Source: Caenorhabditis remanei
Lineage: Eukaryota; Nematoda; Chromadorea; Rhabditida; Rhabditidae
Direction: 5' to 3'
Assembly (NCBI RefSeq): GCF_010183535.1
Contig: NC_071330.1
Location: 2,213,717 to 2,277,716 of the forward strand
DNA: 64,000 nucleotides
Part shown: positions 45,311-57,810 of the stretch, piece after piece
How positions within the stretch are numbered: the stretch's first letter is position 1
Layout of the letters: the number at the start of each line of letters is the position of its first letter
The notes under the pieces: generated by a model
Seen by the model: the letters and a program-made list of their open reading frames with translations, nothing else
What the model was told of the DNA's origin: nothing
Database searches by the model: none
Translations under genes and position numbers: made by a program

Positions 45311-45592
45311 CAGAGTTGAGCGGAATTCGGTTTTTCAAATGGCGGAAGGCGGAAAGCGGAATGAAATTTCATTTTTTTAAAGATGATTTTGGCCTTATTT
45401 TGTTGTAAAAAGCCCTCTTAAATTAGTTCAACTTGTGTTGAATTTTTCTCGGTACAAACTGATATCTTTGCTGCAAAAAATCTCAGTGAATTCAAGTGGG
45501 TGAACAAATTTTTCAAGCTGATACCCTCTAGGTGGAAGGCGGAAAAACATCAAATCGCGGAAGGTGGAACGCGAAAATTGTGCTCAACCCTG
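45311..45592. mobile_element. hAT-like MITE (CAGAGTTGAGCGG / GCTCAACCCTG)
   Basis: Ends CAGAGTTGAGCGGAATTCGG and ATTGTGCTCAACCCTG with perfect 8-bp duplications ATTACCAT at 45303-45310 and 45593-45600. The interior has GGCGGAAGGCGGAAAGCGG; a solitary piece of the same kind lies at 49730-49792. Confidence 0.88.
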
Positions 45593-46852
45593 ATTACCAT
45601 TCACACAGTACCAAACAGTCTTTTTGAGGTTTTAGCAGTTTCAATTAAAGCTAAGAGAGGATTGGGGCAGATAACTCAAAATCCAAACTCTGGAACCAAT
45701 TACAACACTACCAATTATCTCCAACTAATTATCCATATCCAATCCAGGAAACCAACAACATCACCCCAATGATCCATCGATTCCTCTAGTTCCTCTTGGT
45801 TTCTGATCACGGCTTTCGACCTTGGTTTGACCTTTAAGCTACACCAACATGAGGGTACTTTGAACGACACTTCATTCACTATTGGACTGGAGGAACTGAT
45901 GAGTTTTTATCAGCGACAAGGAAATGACGGATTTTCAAAATAGGTATTTTGGAAATCCAGTTGTGAAGAAACTTAAAAATTATAATTGCTAATTTCCGAG
46001 TAGGCAAAAACCTTTGAAACCTACAAAACATCAGTCTTATCAAGTTTTTTTCCAAAAAAAAAGACATTTTTGAAACAATTTTTCATTTCTTCAGTTCTTC
46101 CGGGCCGGGCCGGAGAATGTTGAAATTTTAGAAGACACTTTTGAATGATGAAAGCGCGTCGCAGGTGCGACAACCTAAGTTTGTCACTATATTGCAAAAA
46201 AACATTACAAAAAAATATTACAAAAAATCTGAGACTCTGGTGAACTATCTTGAGTTTTTTTTTTTGGGAAATTTGAAATGATATTTGGACTTTCAGATTA
46301 GATATATTGTCTTAAAATAATGGTACAAAACTGGAAACTATTCACGAAACAGTTTCAGAATTCATAACTTGTCCTTACAAACTTTAGACTTTAGTATTGC
46401 AGTTTTGCAATCGTGACGATCGAGACTACCAAATATCCATTATCTGTAAAAAATTTCAGCTTGTTTTCAGCAACTTGAACTTTTCTGCCTATTTTCTGAC
46501 TTTTCCCTCAGATATCCCCCTCATCTACCAAAAAATCTCTGATTTCCCCCCTCATGCATTACTCAACCCCCCCCCTCTCTACTGAAGTATCACATTTCAA
46601 AGTTCCACCGTCTCATTTTGCAGGAGGAGGGGGAGGCAGACAGTGTTCCCCCTTCTCTTTCTAAAAACATTTTGTCTGCTGTCAAAAAGTGACAACATCT
46701 CCAAGGCTACAATCGCCACTGTCTGCAAGGAGAGAGAGAGAAAACGAAAAAAGAATGAAATCTGCTTCTCGTCTCCGCGGCTAACGAGATTCATCTGTTT
46801 CACTCTACTCTCTTGATTTGAATCGGATTGAGAGGAGGAAAAAACGACTGGG

Positions 46853-46860
46853 TGACGTCA
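46853..46860. promoter_or_regulatory. CRE-like site TGACGTCA
   Basis: Perfect palindromic CREB/ATF-type site in ACTGGGTGACGTCACAGGAG. Function not shown. Confidence 0.4.
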
Positions 46861-49518
46861 CAGGAGAAGTTGGTATCGGAACGGCACGAATTGGGGGAAT
46901 AGGGCTTACTGGCATCCAAACTGATTGTAACTAGAGCCGATGCGGTATTTTGGCTTGTTGAACTACAGTAATACCACGGCATTCTATTACAGAAAAGCGT
47001 CAGAAGTCTACTGTGCGCATAACGCGATGAAAATGTTTTGAAAACAATTTCACCGGAAAAATGCACCTTTTGAAGATTTTAAAAAAGTTTTTCAAATTTT
47101 TATTGTTATTAAACACCGAACGGCTGATTAAGTTATTTTTTGTGTACTGCATGAAAACTTTTTGCTATACGCCTTTAAGCTACAGTAAGAATTTGCACTG
47201 CTAAAGCGTCCGTAATCTCTTGGGTAAGTTGGAGGCGCAGAGTGCCGTGAATAGCTGAAATTGGGCATTTAGAGGAGGAGGGAACGGTGAATATGCAAGC
47301 ACGCTTTATTGAAAGACCAATTTACCTGGGAAAAAGTGTTTTTTCAACTTTAAATCGCCCAGAAAGTAGGAATCGCTCCGCAGTTCTTGTTTAAAGGAGC
47401 ATAGCGCTGAAAACTGCAAAAGAAATGTTAAATACCGTACTCCACTATCGGAAAACGCCTTCTACCCCAAGCCTCCCAAATGGTTAAATCTAGGTCTAAT
47501 AACTTCAATACAGTGTTGAGCCATGTTTTAGTCGGTTCTGATGCAAATGCAGTTCTGATACGGGTTTTTGCTTATTCGGGTAATACTAATCACCAAAATT
47601 TTGACAAAAAACCACATTTTTTTCAAAAAAATGATAACGGATTTTTCATGCGATGGCTTGAACCGAAGGCTTCGAAACATACTTATGACGGTTGCTGCAT
47701 TCATCTGAAAACATCTGAAATTCTTCTCCCCTGACTCACCCTCCTCACAATCTATTGTTCCCCACCCTGAATCACTCCAAATGACTCATCCCCTTCCCCT
47801 CTCCAGCCGCAGAAAAAAGTGAGAGAGAGAGAGAACCAATTCGTATAGTGTACTTTTCTTTTTCTTCTTCCTCTCTGATGACCTCCAGTTGGCAGCTGCG
47901 TGAACTTTCCTCTTTCTCTCATCGACACATGTGTTAGTTGGAGGCTCGGGTGCTCCATCGTGGTAGTGGTGGTGGTGGTACGTGTTGGTACCCCTGTGCA
48001 CACTTTTTTCGAGACGGAATCTGAGGCTGAGATGAAGAAGATGAAACTGAAAAGAGTGACCTGATCCTTTGTGACCAGTGACTGGGGGAGAGGGGACTGG
48101 AGGAACCTAACTATAAGGCAATAGTTATCACATTGGTCTGAAATCTGGCAAGGTGAATCTGAATCTTGACGACTGCTGCACAGTGACTACTATACTCGTA
48201 ATCAAGAGGATAAAATAGGTGTCAGCGAATAACAAGGGAAGTCCTCGAAGTGTTCTCTTTCAAGCGACTTAAGAATATGCACCCTGATAATTTCGAGTAC
48301 GCAGATTCCGAATCTGTAATACAATTTTGCAAAATCCTTCTGTGAGCCGAGTTATGTCACTTCAAACTTTTCCTATGGTTAAGCTTTCCGCGCAATTGTA
48401 AGATAGATGGTGACACTTGCACACTTATCGGATGGGCGCTTGCTGTTTGTCTTGAATCTTTTGTGCCTATTTTATGCTTATATTAAATCTAAAACTTAAG
48501 ACAACGCTAAATTTCTAATGATATGAATTCAACCAGACATCCTATACTTGACGCTATCTTTCCGCTGGCTAAGCTGAAGCCTAACGTGCATCCTTTGTGC
48601 GGAATCTGGATTTTGGGTTGGCCAAAAATCTGGAAATTTTAATTGTTTAAGGTAGAGCTAATTGTAAGCTTCCAAGGCCTTGGCAAGCGTAAAAGTCATA
48701 TCGGCCTGAAAATGAAGTGATTGGCTTACTAAGGCAATGTTAGACGTGCTGTGCCAACCTAGAATAGTTTAACTTCCGATTGAACTTTATGAGCTAAACC
48801 AATTGACATCCGCTACCTAATCTTTACTAACTGCTGGCCTACAATACTACACTTGCAAAACTGCCAAGCAACCTGAAATTGAGACCCACCTTGATTTTGA
48901 AATCTGAAATTCTTAGTTTACAGAAGCATACACACCTACCACTTTGGAGGCCTAATCCTGAGTTTATTAGCTGGCACATAATCCTTGGCTACCTTACTTA
49001 TCAATAGAAAACTTTAGGGGACTATGCCATATAGCAAATTCAAATTTTGCGCCAAAGCATACCTTCCGCTAAATTTACTTTATTCTTATCAAAAGCAAAC
49101 TTTAGCTCATAGGGCAGCTTCAACGCAGCTACCTGGACTAAGACATATAGCCTATACCTGATATCATACCCATTTTCAAATTTCGGCGCCGAAACATACT
49201 TTCCATCTCCCACCAATTCAAACTTACCATAATCCGAAACCACACAACCATTTGAATGGCATCGGAGTACAAAGCTAGATACCTAACCACGGGCATAGCT
49301 TTTTACGTCCGTGTCCACCCAAATGGTATCACAGTGGTCCACGTTGACTTTGAATAGAATAGAATAGCAGAGAATAAGGGGAAAAGGTAAACCGTGAAGA
49401 GTGAAGGTGACTAATGTGATGAGAGGGCGCCATTCCCCCCCGGCCGTTGAAAAGAATAAGAGACGAGTGACTACAAAAGAAAACTATATAGAGAGAGAGG
49501 TGGGGCTGCGACCATCTT

Positions 49519-49526
49519 TGACGTCA
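49519..49526. promoter_or_regulatory. CRE-like site TGACGTCA
   Basis: Perfect site in CATCTTTGACGTCATTTGGA, inside a GA-rich block. Confidence 0.4.
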
Positions 49527-49612
49527 TTTGGAATATACAGTGGAGGGAGAGAGAAAAAGAGAAAAGAAAATGATCTGAATCTAAGTACCTAAACAATACA
49601 ATCACGGGAGGA

Positions 49613-49620
49613 TGACGTCA
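49613..49620. promoter_or_regulatory. CRE-like site TGACGTCA
   Basis: Perfect site in GGAGGATGACGTCATTCGTG, 94 bp from the previous one. Confidence 0.4.
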
Positions 49621-49793
49621 TTCGTGTCATGGGTTGTGATAAACCGGAAAGCGGGGAAAACCGCATGAATGTTCTGGAAGTGTGTGTTTGTGGAAAGGTG
49701 TGGGAGTACTGTAACAACTAATGAGGCTGTTCAAAATTGAAAAGGCGGAAAGTGGGATAAAAAATTTCGGTGAAACACGAAAGGCGGAAGGCG

Positions 49794-50152
49794 CATACTT
49801 GTCAACCGGGCCGAAACGGGCCGATACGGGCCGGCGCGTTACTCGCGTCAAAATGAATATTAGGAGCTGAAAAATATACCAAAATGTAGACCTCGACGAG
49901 TTCAATGTCCGTGGCCAACTACGGGCCGGATGGCTATTCGTTAATATGCCGCGAGCCGGGCTAGAATGGCTTTTTTGGCCATTTTCGCGGTTTTTGACAC
50001 TTTTTCCCGGCCCGCGACACATTAACAAATAGCCATCCGGCCCGTAGCAGGTCACGGACATAAAACTCGTCGAGATCTACATTTTGGTGTATTTTTCAGC
50101 TCATAATATTCATTTTGACGAGAGTTACAAGCCGGCCCGGTTGAAAAGTATG
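49794..50152. mobile_element. CATACTTGTCAA palindromic MITE, GGGCCGG type
   Basis: Ends CATACTTGTCAACCGGGCC and GGCCCGGTTGAAAAGTATG. Arms CCAAAATGTAGACCTCGACG and CGTCGAGATCTACATTTTGG face each other. No convincing 8-bp duplication remains. Same family as 27692-28254. Confidence 0.75.
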
Positions 50153-50159
50153 AAAAAAA

Positions 50160-50245
50160 CGAAAACCTGTTATTTCCCAAAAAATAATTTTGTGGCGCAA
50201 GCAATGCGATTGCGTTTAGGTACTGCGTAAATATATTTGGTCCAT
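50160..50245 (-). repeat. GCGCAAGCAATGCGATTGCG repeat
   Basis: GGCGCAAGCAATGCGATTGC followed by GTTTAGGTACTGCGTAAATA is the inverse of a stretch at 33895-33955. Confidence 0.65.
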
Positions 50246-50776
50246 TTTTGTTTTAAAATTAATTCCCCTCAACACTGACTGATAAAGCAGGTACTATCTG
50301 TTTGTGGAGAATTGAAGATTTTCAACAACTCATTATACAGTATCTCATTTCGAAAGTTAGCCATGGAAGAATATGGTATTTCCAGCTGTAATTCTTCAAA
50401 AACGGATTTATCCAGCGAGAGATCGCAGAGAAAAATGGCTCCGGAAGTTGAAATTTAATAAAATTCTGACTATTTGTCATACTGTATCATCTTCAAAGCG
50501 TCTCTAGAAAAAAAAACCTGAGTGTTCGGTTTTTGACTTTAAGCGGTATATTTAGAGCTCACCAAAAATTGATCAACGATCCTCCAGACCTTGTCAATAA
50601 TTCAATAATTTCTAGAAAACTGAGACATTCCGGGAATTTGATGCTGCATGACACCAAGCTTGAGTCAACCATGAACAGTTGTACTTTTTCAAAAGCTTTG
50701 AAAAACCGTGGTTGTCCGCATTCGTGAAAGTTACAGTATATTAAGAAGAGTCTTGTCAAAATTTCAACAAAAACTG

Positions 50777-50993
50777 TTATAAATTCACGACACTGCGCCG
50801 CATGGCTTTAAAGGCGCATCTAATTTGTTCGAAATGGTCTCAAAGCGAAAAACATTATTTGCATTTATTTTTAGACCTGCAAAGCTCGAAAATACGGTAT
50901 TTGATCTTTTTCAACTACGAGACCATTCCGCGAAATTTCTAATAAATTAGATGCGCCTTTAAAGCCATGCGGCGCCGTGTTGTGAATTTATAA
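50777..50993. mobile_element. Palindromic MITE with TTATAAATTCAC ends
   Basis: TTATAAATTCACGACACTGC, then CATGGCTTTAAAGGCGCATC on the left; exact or near-exact inverse on the right (GATGCGCCTTTAAAGCCATG, GTTGTGAATTTATAA). A fragment (GAGACCATTCAAAAAAATTA then GATGCGCGTTTAA) lies near 57458-57490. Confidence 0.8.
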
Positions 50994-51824
50994 TATAACT
51001 TAACACCACCAGTAAAGGGTATCATTCCAACAACTTCAATAATATCACCTTGTATTATTTTAGTAGTAGGTTTAATTACCCTTAATTAAGGTAACTAAAC
51101 CAAAGCTCTAATGATGGTCGCAAGGACAACCAAAAACACTGTAAAATATCTGAAATTTTTAGTAACTACAGTACCCTAGTGTTTCACACCCAAACTCATA
51201 AAATCGTCATCCTTACATTATCCTGAAGTTAGCCACTTCAAAAATGATATATTTCACTAACTAAGAACAGTCAGAACTAAATATTGGTCAACTACAAAAA
51301 TACACAACTTTATAGGCTTATAGCTATACCATACATACATCATAACCACACCGCAACACCCATGTCATGATGACAAGTTTATGTATGCGGCATACATGTT
51401 GCTGCTTGCTGCTGCTGAAGTATTATGCCGCGTAAGCCTAGGAAAAACGGACGAAAAACAGAGAGAGAGAGAGAACGCGGGAATGCGTCAGTTTCTGCAA
51501 GGTCAACACGAAATAGAAACAGATAGGGATCTGAGGAATTTCCCTTGAAAAAATATGAAAATTTACGGTTTTTTTAAATGAAAGACAGAAACCGTTTCAG
51601 TACGCCTAGAACATCCGGACATTCGAGGCTATAACCAAAGTTTTGAAACTTGACAAATCTACTGTCCCCTCTTTTATCACAAATAAAAAATCTAGGCCAA
51701 TTTGGCGAACTCAAGAAAAAAAAAGAGAATCTAGTTGATCAAATATGAAAAATGTGAACAGTGATTGACCAAACATCACTTTCAGGTGACACCACAGTTA
51801 CCGAACGCTAAAAGCCACAGCTAC

Positions 51825-52215
51825 CGAACACGCGTCAAAGGGGCGCCAGTTTTTAAGGATCGGCTTTGGCGATTTATACCAACCTAACCAAGTTTTGAAA
51901 TTTTTGAATTTTTTTGGTAAAAGTCTAGTTTTCGACAAAAAATTCAAAATTTAATCAAATGGATGGTAATTTAAGCATTTTTTACTCCAAATTTTCAAAA
52001 TTTTCAAAAAATTCTGTATAAAAAACCCATTTTTGCAGGCCGACGGGCCGAGACGGACCGGCCCGATTTTTGATAGATCTGACACAGAAAACGCGCCGAA
52101 GGCACGCCAGGTTTTTGTGGAGCAAGCGAAATTCAAATTTTCGTAAAGTTTTAAGCTAGTACACTATATCAAGTAATTGACAGTCTGGAACGCGCCACAG
52201 GAGCGCCAGATTGCT
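51825..52215 (-). repeat. Inverted GGCGCACC motifs around a GGGCC MITE remnant
   Basis: ACACGCGTCAAAGGGGCGCC (51829), AAACGCGCCGAAGGCACGCC (52088) and GGAACGCGCCACAGGAGCGC (52186). Between them, GTAATTTAAGCATTTTTTAC and CCCGATTTTTGATAGATCTG are the right half of the element family at 16151-16569. Confidence 0.65.
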
Positions 52216-53169
52216 AGAAGACATGAAATCGAAAAATTCCAGGAAATTTCCTGGTATCCCGGAACCGGAACACACACATTATCAGTATTTACGCATTGAT
52301 AAACAATTTCCGTGATTTAGAATCAAAAATCACGAGTTGCCAATGATTGTGACCGAGAAGACTGTGAGCATGAAAACGGGAATAAAATGAAAAGTGTTGT
52401 TTCACCACTGCTTTTTATATCATCATCATGGAGGAGTAGAACAGAGGAATGGGTGGAAAGGTGATGGATGGATGATAAGAAAGGGAGTGGAAAGGGGAAG
52501 AAGGGGGGAGTAATATGATATCACAAGACACAAATTTTCGAGAAAAAAAACCTTCAAAACAGAAGAGAGTGAGAGAGAGAAGATTCTGGAAAAAAGAGGA
52601 GGTTTTTGACTAGGGAAGGACCCCGAGTCAAGATGGAGTTATCGAGAAAATTGAGCTCAAAGTTCAGCTCTAATCTCGATTCTTAACATCCACGTTTTTC
52701 AACGGATGATGGTGAAGGAAAACTTTTTTATTTTTTGAAAGGGGAAAAGTGGGTATTCGGATCAGGGCTGTGCAAAAGTTTTTAGGACCAACTTTTTGAA
52801 AAAACAGTTCGAAATATTTTTTAAAATTTTGTAATGGCGGCTATTCACCTGAATCGAGGGGAAAAAACAATTTCCGGAGGTGAATAGCCCCATAACAAAA
52901 ATAGTGATTTCTCGATGTTTCCTGAATTTTTACCTAATTTTGGTGCTCAAAACATGTATTATATTCTGGGGGTCTGTCCTTTCAGTTTTCATAGAAATTC
53001 AAAATTTATGCCTCCGAAAAACTCACTTTTTGAGACAGGTTTCCTGAAATTTTTTTGAATTTTTCGGTTTTTTCGGTCAAAATGTTTCGAAACAGTTTTT
53101 CCACACCACCATTATTCGAATAGCTGATTGACAGATAGACATAAACTCCATCTAGTTCTTAATACTCAA

Positions 53170-53540
53170 TATTTGCGGGACATCCGGACAAATCGACAAA
53201 CAGAAAGATGGTGAACTTTAGATTTCAAGGTCTCTCTGTTTGTCCGGATGTCCGGATGTCTATTTTCGCGATGTTTCAAACATCTCTCTGTGTGTCAGAA
53301 TGTCCGGAAATCCACTTTCTCCAAAATTCTTGGAGCAGAGAGAACTATGGGTCCATGTAGCCTCCTGTTTATCAAATTTTCAAAAAAAAACATCGGTGTG
53401 TCCTGAAATCCAGACGTCCAAAAGCAATATTCTCTGGTCTGTCCCTTTGTCTGCAAGTCCGAATGTCCGAGTTCTCCTCATCTCAAAAGGTTTTTGTGAA
53501 TCCTGTTGTCCGGATGTCTGTCTGTGTGTCCAGATTTCCA
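53170..53540 (+). repeat. GTCCGGATGTCC phrase array
   Basis: Phrases such as TTTGTCCGGATGTCCGGATG (near 53238), TGTGTCAGAATGTCCGGAAA and CTGTTGTCCGGATGTCTGTC, spaced 60-110 bp. Confidence 0.65.
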
Positions 53541-54488
53541 AAGCTCCAGAACTTTCCAGTTTTTTCTTCTCCTTTCTCCATCTTTTCTCTCCATCTCTCA
53601 CTCCATAGAATAATAAAAACTGTGCAAAAAGGGGAGATGGAAACAATATAATATATTCCATCTCTCTCTTCTCCAATCGTTCGATTTCTCTCTCCCCATC
53701 TCTCCATCTCCGATCCCTCTCTCTTTCCATCATAAAGGCCTCTTGCACCCCTTCCATCTCTCCAACCGGCACTGCTTGGTACCCCCCTTTCAAGCAGAAA
53801 AAAAAGATAGATAGATTGGGGAGAAGAGAGAGAGATCGAGAATCGACGGAGAGGATTAGAGAAAGAGAATGATTGAATGGAGGGGACGGGGAGCGGTGCC
53901 CTGGCGCCCCGGCTAGCGAAGAAGGGGACTGGTAGATCAAAGTTCTCACACATTATATAGTCGATGATATGTGTGTTCTCATCAATATTCCGATTCTTTA
54001 TGATCTATGGATTTGAAATGAGAGGGAAAGGGGACTAGGGGGTGCTTGAACTGTTGATTTGATCTACTGGGGGATTGATCTTTTGATATATCGAAGAAGA
54101 TGAAGCAATGCAACAGGGATGATGTGAGGATTGTGAAAAATGTTAAAGACGATATACCTGGATAGGCACAGTATCCATTGAGGGTACTGAGATAAGACAA
54201 ATAATCTTTTACCGAAGATGGCAAACATTTTGGCAGGTCAAAAATTAGGCAATTTCAGAAAAAAAAATTCTAAAAACTTTCCAAAAACCAATTTTTCAAA
54301 ACGGGTCGAGCGGGCCCGGCCAAAGTTTGACACGTTTGGTAAACACCTATTTGAAATAGGCTCATTCAGACATACTGTAGCGTTTTTATAAAACCAGATC
54401 AAGAAGTTTGGTTGGAAACTCGAAAAATAATCAGTCGTCGAGGTTACCCGGTTTTCCATAATCTTGTAAAAAAGTTTTGTGCCTGGTG

Positions 54489-54785
54489 TAACTAGGGAAA
54501 GTCATGGAGTCAGTTTAGAGTCATTGAACGTGGTCTAAATCATTAGAAAGCTGAAAAAAAACTGATTCCGGATATATATTCAGTTTTTGCCCTTGAGGTC
54601 TGATATTCGAAAAAAACAAGGTCAAAGTTTGGTGAAATACAAAATCATTATCTATTTAGCACGCAAAAATAGGCAAAAGAAATTTCGTGGGCCTGAAAGG
54701 CAATAATTTGTCATTTCTCCGAACTTTGGCCTTGTTTTTCTTGAACACTAGGCGTCAAGGGCAAAAAGTGAATACATCTTTGGAG
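54489..54785. repeat. Palindrome related to 5395-5530
   Basis: ATATATTCAGTTTTTGCCCT then GAGGTCTGATATTCGAAAAA faces CTTTGGCCTTGTTTTTCTTG and CAAGGGCAAAAAGTGAAT. The left arm matches 5470-5525. Confidence 0.6.
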
Positions 54786-55084
54786 TCAGGTACCAAAACA
54801 GTTGGACATACATCAACACAGACAGAGATACTCAAGAACCGGAATGTTTTCAAATTCATAGAACTTGGCTTACTGTAGTGTGCAATCTACCGTATCTTTT
54901 TACTCATTACAACTATGAAAACAATGAAAACTTTTTGAAGTACTTAACCTTCAATATAACCTCTAAACACAGATCAAATTATAGATTACACTAACATCAT
55001 CTCACGACAGTGTGGCGCCAAAAATAGAATAAACAGAGTGTTTGTTTCTTGTAAACTAACGACGGTTTGATTGAAAAGGGACAT

Positions 55085-55400
55085 ACATTTTTCATGTTTC
55101 AAACATCTGGGGTGCCTGAGGCGCGTTATGAGAATCTGAAACATTCAGGTGTTAATAAGGCGTTTCAGCCAGTTTGCGGTCAACAAGACCATCAAGGGTG
55201 TCTGCGGCGCGTTTTAAGAATCTAAGTTTCTACAAAGGTAATCCGAGAGTTTTAGTCAGTCTGTACACAGAAGAATGATCCATCCTGGGGCGCCAGAGGC
55301 GCGTTTTGATAATCTTAAGCAGTCAGAGTGTTAATAATATGTTTCAGTTAGTTAGTGACCAACGAGACTGACTGGGGCGCCCGCGCCGCGTTTTCAACAT
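55085..55400 (+). repeat. GGGGCGCC-type motif array
   Basis: CTGGGGTGCCTGAGGCGCGT (55110), GGTGTCTGCGGCGCGTTTTA (55197), CTGGGGCGCCAGAGGCGCGT (55286) and CTGGGGCGCCCGCGCCGCGT (55372), forward. The spacers AATCTKAARCAKTCAGRGTG are themselves repeated. Confidence 0.65.
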
Positions 55401-56519
55401 TTGAATAGGTATGAAGGTTACTATAGAACTGATCACAACTGCATTTCCAATTTTTATAAAACACCTGAACACCTGGACACACAGACACAATTACAGGCAT
55501 AAATCTTCTATTCCCTCTCTAATCTCCGACCGTCCGTCTTCCCCTATTAATTAAGGAAACGTGAAATATAGAAGAAAGAAAGGTGTGTGCAATTTGTCAT
55601 GACACAATGTCAATAACTTCTTGGAAAGTGAAGATAACCAACTTTTAGAGGTTATACGCATTAGAAAGGGACACCCGCTCTCCGACAGTGACGTTGCGCC
55701 TGAGTGGAAGTGGAGAGAGGTTGGAATTGATGTCGGGGGAAGAGCATTATTAGTAAATAAGAGGATGAAATGTGATTAGTGATAAGAATGTGTACTCATG
55801 GTCATTAAGACAATTTTCGAGGGAAAACTATAAATAAAATTGGGCATTGGTCAGAATAGGGACGGATGGTGAGGAGGTTTACAGGGAATTTGTAGGTTTG
55901 TGACCAGTGTGTGGGTATCGACTTGATACTACCCAATTTCGAGATATTTCCCGGGAACAAGTTCACGAAAGTTTCTCGATATTTTTCGAAATTATAGAAA
56001 ATGAATGGGGAAATTTTGAGTGATTTCTCGATACTTTTCCCCAGGAAGTTGTACTTTGTAAAATTCAAAACGTTTCGAAACCGAACAATTCTAAACCCGA
56101 CATTTCAAAACCGGGGTTTTTTTTGAGGTATCGGTTTTGAAATGCCCGGTTTCGAAAAGAAAGATAAAACTGCATTACCGGCAAATGGCCGTTTCGGTAA
56201 ATCTCTTAGGTAAAAATTGTATTTATCGGAAACTATCGAAACTCCGGGTCTTTTTACCATAAATTTTTGAAAAAAGTATCGAGAAACTGATGTAAAAATT
56301 GATGCAGGTTTTGTTATACTATTTGTGAAATTCCCAATTCTAACTTTATGATTTGAATGTTATCAATCAAAACCAAAAAAGCTTAAGACTATTTTTCACA
56401 AGGATTCATATGTTGTTAGGACGCTCTAAAGTCTAAACAATGAAGTTAGTAAGACATTAACATTTTTAATATTTATTTTCCGGAATCCTTAAAAAACTCC
56501 ACCTTCCAATAATTACGTA

Positions 56520-56940
56520 CAGTACCACTCAAAAGTATATTAAGTTTTGCCTTTTTCATTTGAAAACGCCCAAATTTGAGAGTGTGTCATAGTAAAACTA
56601 ACTGTCCCACAAAATAACTTTTTTATGGGATCGAAAAGACCAAGAGTAGAACTCCATTTTTGTAGTTGGCAACTTTTTTGTATGGACACTCCCTAGAGAG
56701 TTATAGTAATTTTAAATGGGCAGTTCAAAAATCGCACTATTTTGCACTGAAATCGGTCGATTTGAGGGAGGAATTACGTACAAAAAAGTTGTCAATTACA
56801 AAAATGGAGTTTTGCTCTTGGTCTGTTTGAACCTATAAAAAGTTATTTTGTGGGACAGTTAGTTTTACTATGACACACTCTCAAAGTTGTGCATTTTCAA
56901 CTGAAACAAGCAAAACTTAATATATTTTTGAGCGGTTCTG
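56520..56940. mobile_element. Tc1-like palindromic MITE
   Basis: Left end CAGTACCACTCAAAAGTATA and right end TATATTTTTGAGCGGTTCTG, flanked by TA at 56518-56519 and 56941-56942. Long arms include GAGAGTGTGTCATAGTAAAA and its inverse. No transposase. Confidence 0.82.
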
Positions 56941-57761
56941 TATATTATCGCTTCATTGACTCTTTATCTCGTTGTCGTGGATTTAATAGGTCTTATTATA
57001 ATTCACCACATTGAGTATTTAAGCTTGACTCATTTCCAGACTTACATAATCTACTCAAAATAATAAATAGTAAAATGACGAGAAAACTAACAACAGCCTG
57101 AAACATGAACAGTGACCACTGCTGTTCTGGGCGTGGTCTCTTAAACTCAACCTGATGACATTCTGAGAAAGATCTGATCTACATTTTCTGTTTATATAAG
57201 GAAGAGGAAGCAGTCAGAAGTCGTCGTCTCTTGATCATTCACTCTCCGCCGTTCTACTGTGTCTACGAAGGCATTTTGGCAACTGGCTTGGCGAATCCCT
57301 ACAACAAGTAGTGCCGGCGGATGAAGTCCTCGAACTTGGATCACAGACAAGCCCAGAAATTTCCCTGGTAACTACGGCGGCGCTGGAGAAGCCTAACTCC
57401 GAGTGCACGAGATTTTTGCAGGTCTGAAAAAACTGCAAACAATGTTTTCCGCTTCGAGACCATTCAAAAAAATTAGATGCGCGTTTAACTCCCCAAGTGC
57501 TCACGAACCGAAAATAACTTGGCTACACTCATCATTCTCTGAACCCAACATGACCTATTTCACTTTTGCACTTTTTCCTAATAATATATCCATAATGCAT
57601 CTGAAAACTTTTATTATAATTCACTTCCCTCTTTTTTCCATTTGGAGAATTGTGTCCCCCTCCACCCTCCACAATGAAATTTCCATCTGCTGACTTCTTT
57701 TTTTTCTCAGAATGGGAAAAAAAAACTTCAGAAGCACATAGACACATGCCCCAACATTTCC

Positions 57762-57770
57762 GTTTATTTA
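57762..57770 (-). terminator. Candidate poly(A) signal of the minus-strand gene
   Basis: TTTATTTAG on the plus strand reads CTAAATAAA on the minus strand, about 45 nt after the TGA at 57811. Confidence 0.5.
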
Positions 57771-57810
57771 GTAGAAAAATGAGAGAAGGAAAGAGAATTC
57801 AGAATAAGAT

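Larger units (their letters stand above)
45601..49793. other. Gene-poor DNA with GA-rich blocks and CRE-like sites
   Basis: No coding exon supported. GA-rich blocks at about 46720-46760, 47815-47840 and 49485-49570, a GC-richer block at 47880-48100 with GGTAGTGGTGGTGGTGGTAC, and three TGACGTCA sites. Such stretches are usual in long introns or upstream regions of nematode developmental genes. Confidence 0.45.
50994..54480. other. Gene-poor DNA with repeats
   Basis: No coding exon supported. Contents: GCTGCTTGCTGCTGCTGAAG and GA-rich DNA near 51400-51490, inverted GGCGCACC motifs at 51825-52215, a GGGCC MITE remnant at 51890-52081, half of the large palindrome family at 52915-53090, GTCCGGATGTCC phrases at 53170-53540 and a pyrimidine-rich TCTCTCCATCTC stretch at 53600-53760. 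Confidence 0.5.
54786..57760. other. Gene-poor DNA between repeats and the minus-strand 3' UTR
   Basis: Apart from the motif array and a Tc1-like element, no feature was recognised. TATATAAGGAAGAGG near 57193 resembles a TATA box followed by a GC-richer stretch to 57410, but no convincing reading frame with splice sites follows. Confidence 0.45.
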
